64,000 nucleotides of DNA from Dactylonectria macrodidyma (GCA_020744425.1 JAGMUV010000025.1:744001-808000); one strand, 5' to 3'; counted from the first letter of the stretch, positions 22,355 through 33,440 are shown. Notes: a model not told the origin generated them from the sequence alone. Translations and numbers: made by a program.

Positions 22355-24110
22355 AGAGCTCCCCACATTCTTACCCGGGATGCTACTTGCCGTGATCAAA
22401 CAGCGCGAACATGAGGCAATAAACTATTTTTCAAAGTGAACTGTTCTATCCTTAACCTCAGATCTAACCAATTCACATGCGCCCCCTGACAGAGTATATC
22501 TTCCTTCTCAATTTGGAGGTCTTCAGGATATGACTGCACTTGAGTCCATCTTTGCATGTTCTTTACGCTCAGTGCAATCTTGAGGTCATGGATCTTTATA
22601 ACAGTCATGTCCACAAGCTAGCCTATACGGGGTATAGAGTAGCTTAAGGATGGGTTCCTAAGGGATAGACCGGGGTCTATGTTAGCAGAACGGTTAGGTC
22701 ACACTTACTGAGCGGTAGTCGTAGTATTACATTAGGTAATAGTCAATACATGACGATGCATAGCAGTCAGAGTAGATTAAGGTAACTAAGTTATATTAAT
22801 AGCTGAAGAGCTAGTGTCCTAGTAATAGCCAGTTCCTCGGGTTTATATACTACGTAGTATGAGGTTCGATTACCTTGCTTATAGGGTTGATCATAGTGAT
22901 TATAGAAGTGATTATAGTAATCGCAGGGGTGATCACAGTAATCGCTTCGTAGTGTTAGTATGATTACTTATAATTAGTGAGAATTTTATAGGGGCTATGT
23001 AACGTTAGGCGTCCTATGTTACATAAGTCGTGATAATATTACTTAAATTATTTTAAAACAAAGGATTTAATTATTTAGTTAGCCTAATTATAAATAGGCT
23101 CTTATTTCTCTTCTTTTAATTATTAAAAACTAACCTTCTTTTATCAAATCTTTTAACTATTTGCAGATGACTTGTGAGGCGATAGTGGCTAGATTGGTTG
23201 ATCCACTCCAAGAGCTGGACCATGAAAGGTAGCATTTCCGCCTTCCTCTTTGTTTAAATCTATTGTGGCACAAGGGACTAATGATAGAAATCAGCGGGAT
23301 AATTGTCAATGCTACTCGGCCCTACACAAATCATCGAAGACCCCCTGTATGATATAGATAGTACGACAGGTTCTATCTAGATTTGGCTTTTCTCTCCTCA
23401 ATGAATACTCCCACTTCTGTGTCGGCTTCCTATCGGCGGCTACTATTAGAGCTAAATAAAGACGAGAAGGGGGGCAAGTTGGCGATAAACTCAATTCAAT
23501 CCACCACCGAGGGCATATTGAATTGAGTGGACTTCCCACCGCATCACCTGTGTGGAGTTGATCAACCGAAGCTCCCTGTGGAGTTGAAGTGGGTGGAATT
23601 GACGTCTGGTGGAGCAAACGTCTGACAATCAATACATGATCAATCCTTTCTCGTTCCACCCGTTGTCGTAAAGGGCACCGGCAGATTCGTCACTGTGCAT
23701 CCTGATCGTATTTTAAAGGCGGGAAAATGAGAGCGGGAGTAGCACAGCACTGCGGAGTAGATACGGATACGAGGATGAGCACAACGGTCAGCCACAGACG
23801 GGGAACCGTCATCAGCGGACGAAGGTTGCCCCGTACTCTCGAGAAGACACTCATCGATCTGGTCCAGGACTTCTATGTAACGTTGCAGACACATTTACAA
23901 CGTTGCTGCTGCATTGCACGGCACACCAACCAACTTTAGTAATTCCGTTGTGTTACTAGACTTTCCATCCGCTCTTCTATTGTTTGCTTCGTACCTTTTC
24001 ACCTATTCCCTCATTTATTTAATTTACTGTTAGCCCTCTCCCTGAGGCTGAATCATTTGCTACATGTGACGGTGATATTTAATCAGCCGCAGCCTCCACA
24101 TATCCTCACG
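22355..24110. other. AT-rich intergenic region with repeat debris
   Basis: No gene is seen. 22670-23170 is AT-rich and holds an LTR-like stretch plus degenerate short tandem units (gtgattata and gtaatcgc alternating near 22880-22960). 23310-23660 is of ordinary composition and has an open minus-strand frame of 115 codons without recognisable features. The exact 11-mer tgtggagttga occurs at 23551-23561 and 23577-23587. Confidence 0.45.
22680..23165. repeat. Possible solo or truncated LTR
   Basis: The stretch opens with TGTTAGCAGAACGG and closes with ATTTGCA. It has a TATAAATAGG motif in its last quarter and a pyrimidine-rich tail, all usual for fungal LTRs. No matching second LTR, no primer-binding site and no 5-bp target duplication could be found, so the boundaries are guesses. 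Confidence 0.22.
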
Positions 24111-25067
24111 ATGTCAACACTTCGCATCGCATCCGTACAGTTTGAGAACGCATCCGGGGACAAGGCTGCCAATTTATCCACAATTCGCCGCTTGTCGGAG
24201 CAAGCAGCGGGCCTTGGGTGCAATGTGGTGGCATTCCATGAGTGTTCCATCACGGGATATACCTTTGCATCTAAACTATCGCGGGCTGAGCTGCGAGCTA
24301 TCGCGGAACCCGTCCCATCAGGCTCAAGCACCCAAGAGCTGATTTCGATTGCTCGTGACGTCGGTATCGTCGTCCTAGCCGGTCTATTTGAGTGGGGAGC
24401 TGAGGACGGGGTGGATCACATGTACAATACGTACGTGTGCGTCTCGGCTGACGGAGTTCTGGCCAGTTTCCGCAAGCTTCACCCCTTTATTAGCTCCCAT
24501 CTCTCAGCCGGAAACAAGTTGGTTGTCTTTGATTTACTTGGGTGGCGCGCTGGAATCTTGATCTGCTACGACAATAACGTGGTTGAAAACGTACGTGCTA
24601 CGGCACTGCAGGGGGCTGAGGTACTATTCGCACCGCACGTCACTATGTGTACCCCATCGAGCCGCCCTGGTGCTGGCTTTGTCGACGCGGCGCTGTGGGA
24701 TGCACGGGAGACGGATCCTACTTTCCTCCGGGCCGAATTTGAAGGACTTAAAGGCCGATCTTGGCTTATGAAGTGGCTTCCAGCGAGAGCATATGATAAC
24801 GGAATCTATGTTGTATTTAGCAACCCCGTTGGTATGGACGATGACCAGCTCAAGAATGGCTGCTCGATGGTGTTGGATCCTTTCGGCGATGTGCTCGCCG
24901 AATGTCGCCACCTGGGCGAGGACATGGCCATCGCAGTATGTACCCGGGACAAGTTGGAGAGGGCAGGCGGGTTCAGGTACCGTAAGGCAAGACGGCCTAG
25001 CCTGTACGGAAATATTCTTGCCAAAGAACACCACTCTGAGCTGAATGTGGCGTGGATGAAGAAATGA
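24111..25067 (+). CDS. Carbon-nitrogen hydrolase (nitrilase superfamily)
   Basis: An intronless protein of 318 residues, the usual length. The Glu-Lys-Cys active site is complete: FHECSITGY with E44, FRKLHPF with K122 and ILICYDNN with C152. The rest follows the family fold (MSTLRIASVQFEN at the start, ARAYDNGIYVVFSNPVG, and CSMVLDPFGDVLAE late). Enzymes of the superfamily hydrolyse nitriles, amides or N-carbamoyl compounds through a thioester. The residues after the cysteine do not match the classical nitrilase CWE block, so an amidase or carbamoylase-like function is more likely than a true nitrilase (inference). ATG 24111 begins the homology; an in-frame extension to 24057 is probably leader. 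It is cytosolic and transcribed away from the P450. Confidence 0.9.
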   Translation: MSTLRIASVQFENASGDKAANLSTIRRLSEQAAGLGCNVVAFHECSITGYTFASKLSRAELRAIAEPVPSGSSTQELISIARDVGIVVLAGLFEWGAEDGVDHMYNTYVCVSADGVLASFRKLHPFISSHLSAGNKLVVFDLLGWRAGILICYDNNVVENVRATALQGAEVLFAPHVTMCTPSSRPGAGFVDAALWDARETDPTFLRAEFEGLKGRSWLMKWLPARAYDNGIYVVFSNPVGMDDDQLKNGCSMVLDPFGDVLAECRHLGEDMAIAVCTRDKLERAGGFRYRKARRPSLYGNILAKEHHSELNVAWMKK

Positions 25068-25759
25068 AGGCGAAATTTCAACCTAGGGCAGCTAGGTCGA
25101 GTTGATAGGATGTACCTGCATTCAGTCTGGTGGTGCTAATACTGCCACGGGCACATTCTGGGGCAGCATTAGGGCCTGGGATAATGAGAGCAGTATCCGA
25201 TTCAGCCATCATTGGGCCAAGGATGAATAACTTCTCTCTCTTTGATGCTCTGGAGCAAGCAAGAGTTCATCGCCACCTCGCGCGCTCTACGCCGATTGGA
25301 CGTAGTAGAAGATCTCTGGGTTGAGAAGGGATTATATTGACTTTCGGTCATGGTTAGAATAGTCTCTACTCCGAGGTCGAGTTCAGGAGCAACGATTATT
25401 TTATCCTTGAAATGAAACGCGGCCCGTTACAAGCCGGTGATTATCAGTACAGTGACCAACAGCGTTCTGATGCCCTTCAACCAGTGTTCCATTTGTACGG
25501 TTAGCTTAAGGAGACTTCCTCCCCTATTTCGGTACCACCGAGCACTTTCAGGCTGTGATTGTCATGTAACTGGTTATTGTATGCAGTGTTCCTAATAGAA
25601 ATTCCTCCGATCATATACTTGGGGATGGTGCGGCTGACGAAAGAATGTATCCCGGTGGTCCATTAAGCGCCGCCACGGCCAACTGTGAGCCGTCAGCTGG
25701 TTCGGGCTGAGAACCTCCCTAACCATCGACAATGCCAGAATGGGATCAGCAAACCGTGG
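25068..25759. other. Intergenic, no gene seen
   Basis: Short frames only. The right end passes into the NLR remnant. Confidence 0.45.
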
Positions 25760-26294
25760 CGGCTATACAATGAACTCCGTTGGGGACCTCAGGGCCGATG
25801 GCTACAGCAGAGTCCATGTGGGGAACCACATTGAAGTCCACAACTAATATAACGAGCCGAACCACGATCGATGCCTTGCCGACCTACGATTGACCGACCC
25901 CCGCGACAAGACGCGCATCGAGCAGATAAAGGGTGGTCTTCTCAAGGACTCGTATAAGTGGGTTCTGGATCACGAGGACTTTCGGCGATGGCGAGACGAC
26001 AGAGACAGCCGGTTGCTCTGGATCAAAGGCGACGCCGGCAAGGGCAAGACGACGTCGCTCTGCGGTATCATCAACGAGCTATCACAGTCACCGGCGGAAA
26101 TATCCGACGCGAGCAAGGGAGGTCTATTGGGTGACGTTACGATGAAGATATACCGCCGATTCAAGAAATTGTCACTCTCGTTAACACACTCACATCCTGT
26201 GCCATTTTTCTTCTGTCAAGGCACTGATTCGCGACTTAACCACGCCACAGCTGTGCTTCGACAAGACCGGTACACATCATCTTACGGACCATGA
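25760..26294 (+). pseudogene. NACHT domain of an NLR-like (STAND) protein, truncated
   Basis: The frame reads CLADLRLTDPRDKTRIEQIK and KDSYKWVLDHEDFRRW, then LLWIKGDAGKGKTTSL with the Walker A P-loop GDAGKGKT (26028-26051), then CGIINELSQSP. This is the standard start of fungal NACHT NLRs, just after the effector domain. A stop (TAA) lies upstream of CLADLR within the linker. The frame continues to FFCQGTDSRLNHATAVLR and then ends at 26294. Walker B, the rest of NACHT and the effector domain are absent. Such proteins act in non-self recognition and programmed cell death; this copy is dead. Confidence 0.82.
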
Positions 26295-26576
26295 GACGTT
26301 CGACCTCAACCTGCTGTCGCTCTCATCCTCGCTAGCCGCTCCACTGCCTGCATCCTGTCCTCTGCATTACCCACATCAACGTCGATGCTATGGCATCAGT
26401 GCCGACGGCAAATGAATCACATATCAAGGTCGGAACCTGCTCTGGCTCCCATCTGAATATCGTCCAGTGACGTCAGCGATAAGGGCCTCAAGTGGCGCCC
26501 TCGGCTGTAGCTCAGGACTGGTCTTGCTGTTCCGGTTCTCGGGGGAAGATCTTAGTTAGGTGCCACAACTAGCCGG
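26295..26576. other. Gap inside the NLR remnant
   Basis: Scrambled, stop-containing sequence where the rest of NACHT should be. tctgcattacccacatcaac near 26361 resembles a stretch near 34429 in the LTR-like block, so a repeat fragment may have inserted here. Confidence 0.35.
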
Positions 26577-26845
26577 TTGGTGGGTGTAATGGTCCATCAG
26601 TCAGTCAGTGAGTCAGGCCTCCGTTCTATCCCCGCAACCTCGGGGTCTTATTACCAATCAAGGGATGGGGCTCGCATTGTTGTCAGACCGCTGCACCTGG
26701 CTGCTGTCTACGGATATGCCGATGTGGTATCTCTTTTCCTCAACTTTTGCGATATCGATCCCCAGCCGGAGAATGATAGCTCAACCGCTCTATTTCTGTC
26801 TTTGTATTTTGGTCATTTAGACAGAGCGGAGGTGCTTCTCAATAA
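26577..26845 (+). pseudogene. Ankyrin-repeat remnant
   Basis: The frame contains RPLHLAAVYGYADVVSLFL and then STALFLSLYFGHLDRAEVLL, about two degenerate ankyrin repeats. It lies downstream of the NACHT remnant in the same orientation, where ankyrin repeats of fungal NLRs are found, so it is probably the C-terminal part of the same dead gene. The open frame runs on without a stop into mariner sequence after about 26845. Confidence 0.65.
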
Positions 26846-27240
26846 GATTGGTATTAATTCCTATTGTCAATATATCGTGCCTATCATCGATGGCTGGCTT
26901 CGCCTCTATCCGCATTTGAAGCATCGATTTATGCAAGATAAGGCTCCAGCCTACACCTCCGCCGCGACAGAGATAGAGGGGTTGAGGTTGTTAAATGGCC
27001 TGCTTTGTCACCGGATTTGAACCCTATTGAGATAGCTTGGAACTGGATGAAGGACTATATCGCTGAGCGCCTTCTGGAGAAGATGTCATACGATACGCGA
27101 GGCAGTCAAAGAGGTTTGGTAGTTTATCCCGCTGGCCTTTTTTGATAACCTTCTGGCTTCAATGGAAGCCCGCTGCCAAGCTGTTATTGATGCCAGTGAA
27201 ATGTATACGAAATATTTGGTTGCAATAGCTTCAGCTAAGA
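26846..27240 (+). mobile_element. Tc1/mariner-like transposase C-terminal fragment
   Basis: Readable blocks are YCQYIVPIIDGWLRLYPHL, then HRFMQDKAPAYTS (second catalytic Asp), then LSPDLNPIEIAWNWMKDYI (third acidic residue, D-x-N-P-I-E) and MEARCQAVIDAS near the end. They lie in more than one frame with stops between them. No inverted repeats were found, and the N-terminal half is absent. It is inserted in or joined to the ankyrin remnant. Confidence 0.85.
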
Positions 27241-27364
27241 CTATAAAGTTGATTTTGGTGTGTAGGACTAGGCGTAATAAGGGGCAGCCGGTTGAATCAT
27301 TCTACATGGTCTCTTGTGATTGGGGAATCGTACGTCTCCCTGCAACTGCTCCTTCGTTGCCTAA

Positions 27365-28657
27365 TCAATGCCCTGCCGTCCTCATACCCTTCCAACTACT
27401 CAGCGTCCACCCCAAGACTCCCAGAAACTGCTTGAAAAAGCCATCTGAGTCAGGAGAAGCGGGATCCGCAGCCTTGATTGCTTCCTTTGCATCTTGCGGC
27501 GGATAAATCAGCTTCTGGTTGACATACCCCTTGACCTGCTTTGCGACATGGCCTGTGATCTTGACCTCCCTGTCCCAGCCATGTGCAATCATCGCGCCCC
27601 AGGATCCAAGATCGATACAGCAGTTATACTCTGGCTGGGAGTACGCCATCATTGGTTTGCCGAGGAGGCCTGCTGCTGCATTGTGGCCTGAGAAGCGGCC
27701 GAGGACGTTGGCGTGCTGGCAGGACATCAAGGCGGCGTGGCCTTTTGTATCGGCGATGGCGTGAGCGGCGTCACCAGTGGCGAAGACGTGTCCACAGGTC
27801 GGAACGCGGAGATATTGGTCAACGTGAAGTCGGGAGAGAGGGTCCTTGGTTCCGTAAATTTGCTGTGTGAGGGGCGTTGCTCGCATACCAGCGGTCCAAA
27901 CGACTGTCATTGCCTTGATGTGCTCACCAGAGGCAAGAGTCACACCGCTGTCATCAACGGCAGTAACTGCGGACCCCAGCTTGACTTCAATCCGGAGGTG
28001 TTTTAAAGCCTTCGTGATGGTGGGGCGAGGGCCTGCTCCCAGCTCTGGTCCAAGATCTTGCGCGCTTTCAATAAGGACGATGCGGGCGTTGTCGATATTA
28101 TGAAGCAGTTTCGGAAGCTCTGCTGCAAGCTCAATACCGGTGAAACCACCACCACATACGACTACAGTATCGCGAGCTTTGCTTTGCGGTAGTGATTTTA
28201 GGCTCTTGAGATGAAACTCGAGTTTGCCCGCAGAAGTCAAAGAGTCGATGTCAAATGCATACTGTTCAAGGCCAGTGACGCTCTTTGGTCGTACGACGGC
28301 ACTTCCAGCCGCTAGAATGAGCCGGTCAAATTCAATATCGGACTCATCTCCTGAAACGGATCGAACATGGACCGTCTGCGAGTTCGTATAGATGGCCTCG
28401 GCGGTGCCCTGGAAGAAGTCGATACCAGCAGACTTGAAGAGCGGCCCAATAGGATGATTCATCTTTGAAGCGTTGGCTTCATAGAGGCGTGGACGCATTG
28501 CTAGCGATGGTTCCGGGGCAATGACGAGGACCTCAATGTTTTGCTCCATGTTGTGGAGGTTGATGAGACGCTTTGCTGAGAGGGCACTCCATACCCCGGC
28601 GAAGCCGGCACCGATGATGACAATTCTGCGTGACGTCTTATTTTGCTCCACAGCCAT
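27365..28657 (-). CDS. FAD-dependent NAD(P)H oxidoreductase, NDH-2-like
   Basis: A single-exon protein of 430 residues with the two Rossmann folds of type II NADH dehydrogenases and AIF2/FSP1-like flavoproteins. The first glycine-rich motif, IIGAGFAG (residues 14-21), binds FAD. The second, VCGGGFTG (167-174), binds NAD(P)H. HVFATGDAAHA (near 300) is the second FAD contact. There is no N-terminal targeting peptide and no clear membrane helix; the C-terminus (FFKQFLGVLGWTLSSWKG) could be a peripheral anchor. It probably moves electrons from NAD(P)H to a quinone or another acceptor. It has no introns, unlike most neighbours. It reads towards the mariner fragment, and its 3' end is about 125 bp from it. 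Confidence 0.88.
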   Translation of the reverse strand: MAVEQNKTSRRIVIIGAGFAGVWSALSAKRLINLHNMEQNIEVLVIAPEPSLAMRPRLYEANASKMNHPIGPLFKSAGIDFFQGTAEAIYTNSQTVHVRSVSGDESDIEFDRLILAAGSAVVRPKSVTGLEQYAFDIDSLTSAGKLEFHLKSLKSLPQSKARDTVVVCGGGFTGIELAAELPKLLHNIDNARIVLIESAQDLGPELGAGPRPTITKALKHLRIEVKLGSAVTAVDDSGVTLASGEHIKAMTVVWTAGMRATPLTQQIYGTKDPLSRLHVDQYLRVPTCGHVFATGDAAHAIADTKGHAALMSCQHANVLGRFSGHNAAAGLLGKPMMAYSQPEYNCCIDLGSWGAMIAHGWDREVKITGHVAKQVKGYVNQKLIYPPQDAKEAIKAADPASPDSDGFFKQFLGVLGWTLSSWKGMRTAGH

Positions 28658-29089
28658 GATTCGGAGTGATGGAGAATTATTGTAGGATTATTATAGGCCT
28701 GAGATGAAGTTGATGGAAATATGTGAGAGTTGATAGATGTTGTTGTGAACTGGTTGTATGTGCGGCTTGGTCGTCATTGCGATATCTGCAGACTCTTTAT
28801 ATCAGTACTGTTTCTCACCCAGCATTCCATATAGCAGCCGAGAAGAAGATGTCCCCGAACCCGCATTCCCTGTCCGCGACGGCCCGCTCGGGCGGGTTTC
28901 CACGTGGGGTATCCGGACCCACAAAAACGATTACCCGATTACCCGAATACCCGCGCTGCTGGCCTCCCTTCAAATGAAAACTGACATTGACTCTATTTTC
29001 ATGGCTACCATCAGCACTAGCCAGAATCATGAACGAATGCTTGATAATACTTCTTCGATCAGGCTCATGGACTAAAGAATGGTACGTAA

Positions 29090-29183
29090 GTGCGTTAAAC
29101 TATTTTCCTAAGTAGGTAATTCCTCTTCTTGTGCTACAAAGCGAACAGCTAGCCCAGCATCGCTTGGCATGTATACGACAAAC
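29090..29183. repeat. Diverged direct repeat, copy 1
   Basis: taaactattttcc-aagtagg-aattcct and cgcttggcatgtatacgaca match the block at 29766-29834 in order, with differing spacing between them. Weaker similarity continues (atctgac, gggtgaat) to about 29330. Confidence 0.5.
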
Positions 29184-29765
29184 TAGATCCCTTAAGGTAG
29201 GTCAGGCCCGCTTCCAGCAACTGGGGCAGTGCAAGCAGACCTCCTGAGAGATCTGACAGTTTCAATCCAATTTGACAGCATGCTCAGAACAAAAGTTTCC
29301 CCTGGCACGGGTGAATACCCCACCATGAGATAGATGATACTCCTGGTTGTCGCCCTTCCCGAATATCGCACGCGACCTCGCCCCAAAATAGCAGAGAATA
29401 ACGTAGACACACATGCTAACCCATTTGGGGCGAAGACTCCGCCTCAGTAATGGAGAACGGAGTAACGGCTTTCCAGCTGCGGTTTACATGGGTCTCCGGC
29501 ACGGAGCATAGGGTAGACCCAGAAGGGGGGCACTAACAAAGGATCTAAGATACGTATCTCGACTAAGAGGGTAACTCGGTGAGAAGAGGCTGGACATCGA
29601 GAGTCTATTCCCACGTTTTAGTTCGGGAAGTAATTCGAGGGTCAATATCTTTTTGCTATTCTAGGTAATAAAGATGAAGCGGAGTGAGCCATCTGCGATG
29701 AAAGCATCAATAATACCATTGGCCGTGCTGACTCGAGAGGTAAATTTCAGCCTGGTGGGCTTAAA

Positions 29766-29834
29766 TTAAACTATTTTCCAAAGTAGGCAATTCCTCAACA
29801 AAGCCTGGCATGGCTTGGCATGCATACGACAGAC
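29766..29834. repeat. Diverged direct repeat, copy 2
   Basis: Second copy of the block at 29090-29183 in the same orientation, with taaactattttccaaagta and ggcttggcatgcatacgaca. It lies about 350 bp upstream of the FAD monooxygenase start. Most differences are transitions. Confidence 0.5.
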
Positions 29835-30185
29835 GGAGGTCGGAATGAGCAGTCCTAGTGCCCACTAAGATTACTAAGGATCTGACTAATATCTCAACGC
29901 ATTCTGCTGGATACATGGTAGTTATCTCGAACACACGATGGGGTGAATTCAGTAGCTAGCGGACTGGGCCCTGAGATTGGTGCACCTTTACCTGCCCGAG
30001 ACACGGCCATATAGTTCCTCATTTCTAGGCCGCGTGCCAAGGAAAAGCTTTAAATACCCGCAACCAGCTCATCTGAGTCTACCAGCACTAGAAACCAAAT
30101 CCAGCAGCATTCTTCAGCGAATACGCATTCACCACATCCTCTTGTTCATAACTCAACGATTCAAGATCGAACGACACATCCCAAC

Positions 30186-31572
30186 ATGAGCCAGGGCAAC
30201 TTCAAAGTCATCGTGGTCGGTGGTGGTCCTTCAGGGCTCACTGCCGCCCATGCCCTATACTTGGCCGGCATTGACTTTGTCGTGTTAGAAAGGAGAGAAA
30301 ACATCGTCGAGGATGTCGGGGCGAGTTTGGTCCTAGCAGCTTCAAGCCTGAGGATCATGCACCAGTTCGGTATCCTTGAAGAATTACTGCCTATCGGTAG
30401 CGAGATCAAGGTTTGTAAATCATTTGATGTCGAAGGGCGAGAGTTTAGGCATAGCACTAAGATCCAATTACTACGCAAGAAGTAAGTTATTCTTATAAAC
30501 ATCTATGATATTATTACTAATTGTTTCCCTTAGCCATGGCATTGGCCCTGTAGCATTCCATCGGGCTCACCTCATTGAGGTTATGTACAACCGTCTCCCT
30601 GCAGAGGCCAAAGCGAAAATCCTCCTAGGGAAAAGCCTCGCCGACATTGAATGCTACGAGAACGGCGTCAAAGCGACCTGCACTGACGGAAGCCTTTACA
30701 AAGGTTCTGTCATCATCGGCGCCGACGGCGTTCATAGCAAGACGCGTCATTTGATGCGGAGGCTCGCGTTACAGGCCAATCCGTCTCAAGATTGGGATCC
30801 AGAGGAACCATTCATATCGTCCTATAAATGCATGTGGGTAAACTTCATGCGCCCTTCGGAAGACACTGGTCAGAACTACGACACGCAGCATAAAGACCGA
30901 AGTCTAATGTACATTACCGGTCGCGAGCGCAGCTGGGTCTTTCTATATAAGAAGCTTCCCGAGCCAACGCAAGACCGGGCGTTCTACTCTCCAGCAGACA
31001 TTAACGAGTTTGCTAGCGAGTTTCAAGACTTCCCGCTAAATGAGATGCTAAAGCTTCGAGACCTGTGGGGAAAGAGAGTTACGGTGGGAATGGCTAATCT
31101 GGAAGAAGGGGTAGCTACGCATTGGAGTTGGGGTCGAATCGTTCTTGTCGGCGATGCTTGCCATAAGTTTACACCTAATGCTGGCTTAGGCTTGAATAAC
31201 GGAATCCAGGACGTGGTGATGCTATGCAACGGTCTGCGACAGGCAGTATGCACAGATCCCCTAGGACAGCCGCGCCAGTCCAGCCTCGAGGACATGTTCA
31301 ACGTTTACCAAGAGACTCGAAAGGAGATGCTCAAGTCTGATGCCTCACGCTCAGCTAGTATGACTCGTATGCATGCGTGGGAGAGCATGCTGTACTATAT
31401 CATGTCAAGATACATCATATCGTCGACTCTGATCGAGCACTTTATGATCGAAGTCTTTGTAGCGAGGGGGATGCGGGAGGCGTTTGTGCTGGATTATGTT
31501 GCTGGCAAAGAACCACTGGAAGGCAAGGTCAAGTGGAAGCATGCTATTCCTCCATGTAGTGAGAGGGATTAG
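30186..31572 (+). CDS. FAD-dependent monooxygenase, PaxM-like
   Basis: A group A flavoprotein monooxygenase of about 444 residues. Exons are 30186-30481 and 30534-31572; the 52-bp intron (GT-AG, branch ttactaat) splits an Asn codon. The three signature motifs are present: GGGPSG at 12-17 (dinucleotide binding), GADG at 161-164 (DG motif) and GDACH at 305-309 followed by KFTPNAGLGLNNGIQD (FAD ribityl binding). The N-terminal run FVVLERRENIVEDVGASLVL and the C-terminal architecture resemble the fungal epoxidase/monooxygenase group that includes PaxM of indole-diterpene synthesis. No prenyltransferase or cyclase gene is in the window, so I do not infer a diterpene pathway. A TATA-like box lies upstream. 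Confidence 0.92.
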
Positions 31573-32894
31573 GTTAGAGGATCGTTATTTGCCAAGGTTT
31601 TATTAAGCAAAGCTGGTTTACAAGATATGTCTAAGCATTCCTTAGTGTCGCACTAAGCGTGCTAAAAGCATCAAAGGTCAGGCAAAAATGATAAAGACCA
31701 GCAGCAGTTTGCTGATTGATTGATGTCTAGCCCACAAGTTTTACCCGAGGCACACAGCTTAATTTCTCAGGGCATAGAAATATCTAAAACTACTTACAGG
31801 GGACTTAGTGAGGTTTAGTAGCTATTCTAAGCGGGTTTTAATCTAGCTATTCCACTCTCTGATTATTATGGGCTATAAATAGGCCCCGATCGCTTTTCAT
31901 GGCAGTTCTAAGTAAAATGTCGGATCATGCTCTTCTTCTTCTGCATCCTAGTATCAGGCATTTTCAATTTCCACCTAGCTATGAATGAGGGTGAAAATTT
32001 GGTAGATGACGTGGTCCGTCTTATATTGCGATCCTAAGTAGAGGTGCTCTTCAGCAACATATTTAAGGCCATGAAGCACTTAAAAAAGCCACCAGAAGAA
32101 TGGGCTCGCAAGCCTCTCAACCAACTTGAGCTTAATGATGACAACCCAGCCTACAAACCCATCGCTCAACGGAGCAAGCAAATGAATAAGACGAAGAAAG
32201 CACTGACAACAGTAAGATTACCAACAGACACGATCAATTGTAGTTCGCAAAAGACTGCCAACCTTTGAGACGCAAGGGATGTCGATCGTCTGCCGAGTGT
32301 CGTTGCTGATGAGATTTGTAAAATAAGCAGCTTAACTCATCAACAAGTCCAGGACCGCAATAAGGAAGGAACAAAATGGAGAAGCGTGTGTAGGAAGTTA
32401 GAGCACGATTCAGGGCTCCTAGCATTGACCCCCTGCTGTCGCATCAGCCTGAGTCTATTTGATATTAGCTTAGGGGATTATAATCACTTGCTGTGGAGAA
32501 GGAGAACGGATGCCTTCAAAGGTTCCATGAGTTGCTAGACAGTAACTATGCCAGATCGATTTGCGCCACAGCGGAAGCCTGGCCCAAGGCTGTGGATGAA
32601 GGGAAGCAGTTCGGTCTTGACGACATTGGCAGCGACCTTGGCTGGGATAACCTGAGGGAAGACGAGATTGTGGAGCAAGTTGAATCGCTAAGGCTAATAA
32701 GATAGCAGTGAATTGATTGTATCTGTCCGTGTATCGTAGCTTAAGCAAGAAGCATCGATAAAGGCCATATCTGCGAGTGGGAAAAGAGGGGAAAGAAGTG
32801 AAAGCGATGTTTTTTCGATGGCAATTGATAGGGGTGCTACGGAGGAAGAGTTCAAAAGCCTTTTCCTACGCCTTAGCCACACCTAGCCAAATAT
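31573..32894. other. AT-rich intergenic region
   Basis: No gene recognised. A 74-codon open frame at 32044-32268 (basic, no known domain) and another at 32493-32705 cannot be assigned. The 17-mer gcaattgataggggtgc at 32821-32837 recurs at 59893-59909 inside a repeat. Confidence 0.4.
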
Positions 32895-33440
32895 GAAAAT
32901 AGTCAATTTTTAGATGCTATCTCCGGCACCTCTATTCCCGGCCTTCTTCTTCCTACCCTCTTGATATTCATTTCCTCCTTCTAGGTCAATGGCCTTTTGG
33001 ATGTGTTCAGGAATTCGTTCTATCTAAGCCTGGATTTTCTCCTGGGGAAGCTCTTTCCAAGCTGCCTGTCAGGCTTGAATTGTTAAAATGAGGTTAAGAT
33101 ATTGATTAAAGGTGGAAGACTACAATAGGGACTGAGAAATCTAGCACTAATAAATACACAGTGGGTCAGCCACTTGAGGATCGGACTAATGAATACTCCG
33201 GATCCAGTATTCTTAACATGAATAGCTTCTAGCCGGGTCTTTGGGGCCCCCTTTTTCGTAGTGTCTCTCTTTAAATAACCCCAGGCTGGCTCGATCATTT
33301 TAAGATCCGGTGAATTGCCGCACCAAAGCATCCGACGGACCTGATGAAGACCATGACTGCTGTCAGCAATATGGCTGCTGGTACCGTTTCCATCGGGATT
33401 GAGATGTGGATCAATGTAATTAACAGAAGCTTGCAAGACC
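32895..33440 (-). mobile_element. Tc1/mariner-superfamily transposase C-terminal fragment
   Basis: On the minus strand the frame reads WCGNSPDLKMIEPAWGYLKR, the last catalytic block of DDE transposases in this superfamily, followed further on (towards 32900) by AWKELPQEKIQA, a stop at an expected tryptophan, then RIPEHIQKAIDLEGGNEY, the typical C-terminus. Upstream, NPDGNGTSSHIAD is less clear. Stops and AT enrichment show inactivation. No terminal repeats were identified. Confidence 0.75.

Larger units (their letters stand above)
28658..30185. other. Intergenic between divergent flavoprotein genes
   Basis: About 1.5 kb with no gene. It contains a 9-bp tandem motif (gattacccg, about three units, near 28931-28955) and two diverged direct copies of a block at 29090 and 29766. 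The monooxygenase promoter at the right end has a TATA-like tttaaatac about 140 bp before its ATG. Confidence 0.5.

Noticed and set aside
20451..31572. A biosynthetic gene cluster made of P450, nitrilase, NDH-2-like and PaxM-like monooxygenase.
   Set aside because: No backbone enzyme, no pathway regulator between them, and more than 1 kb of repeat debris separates the genes.
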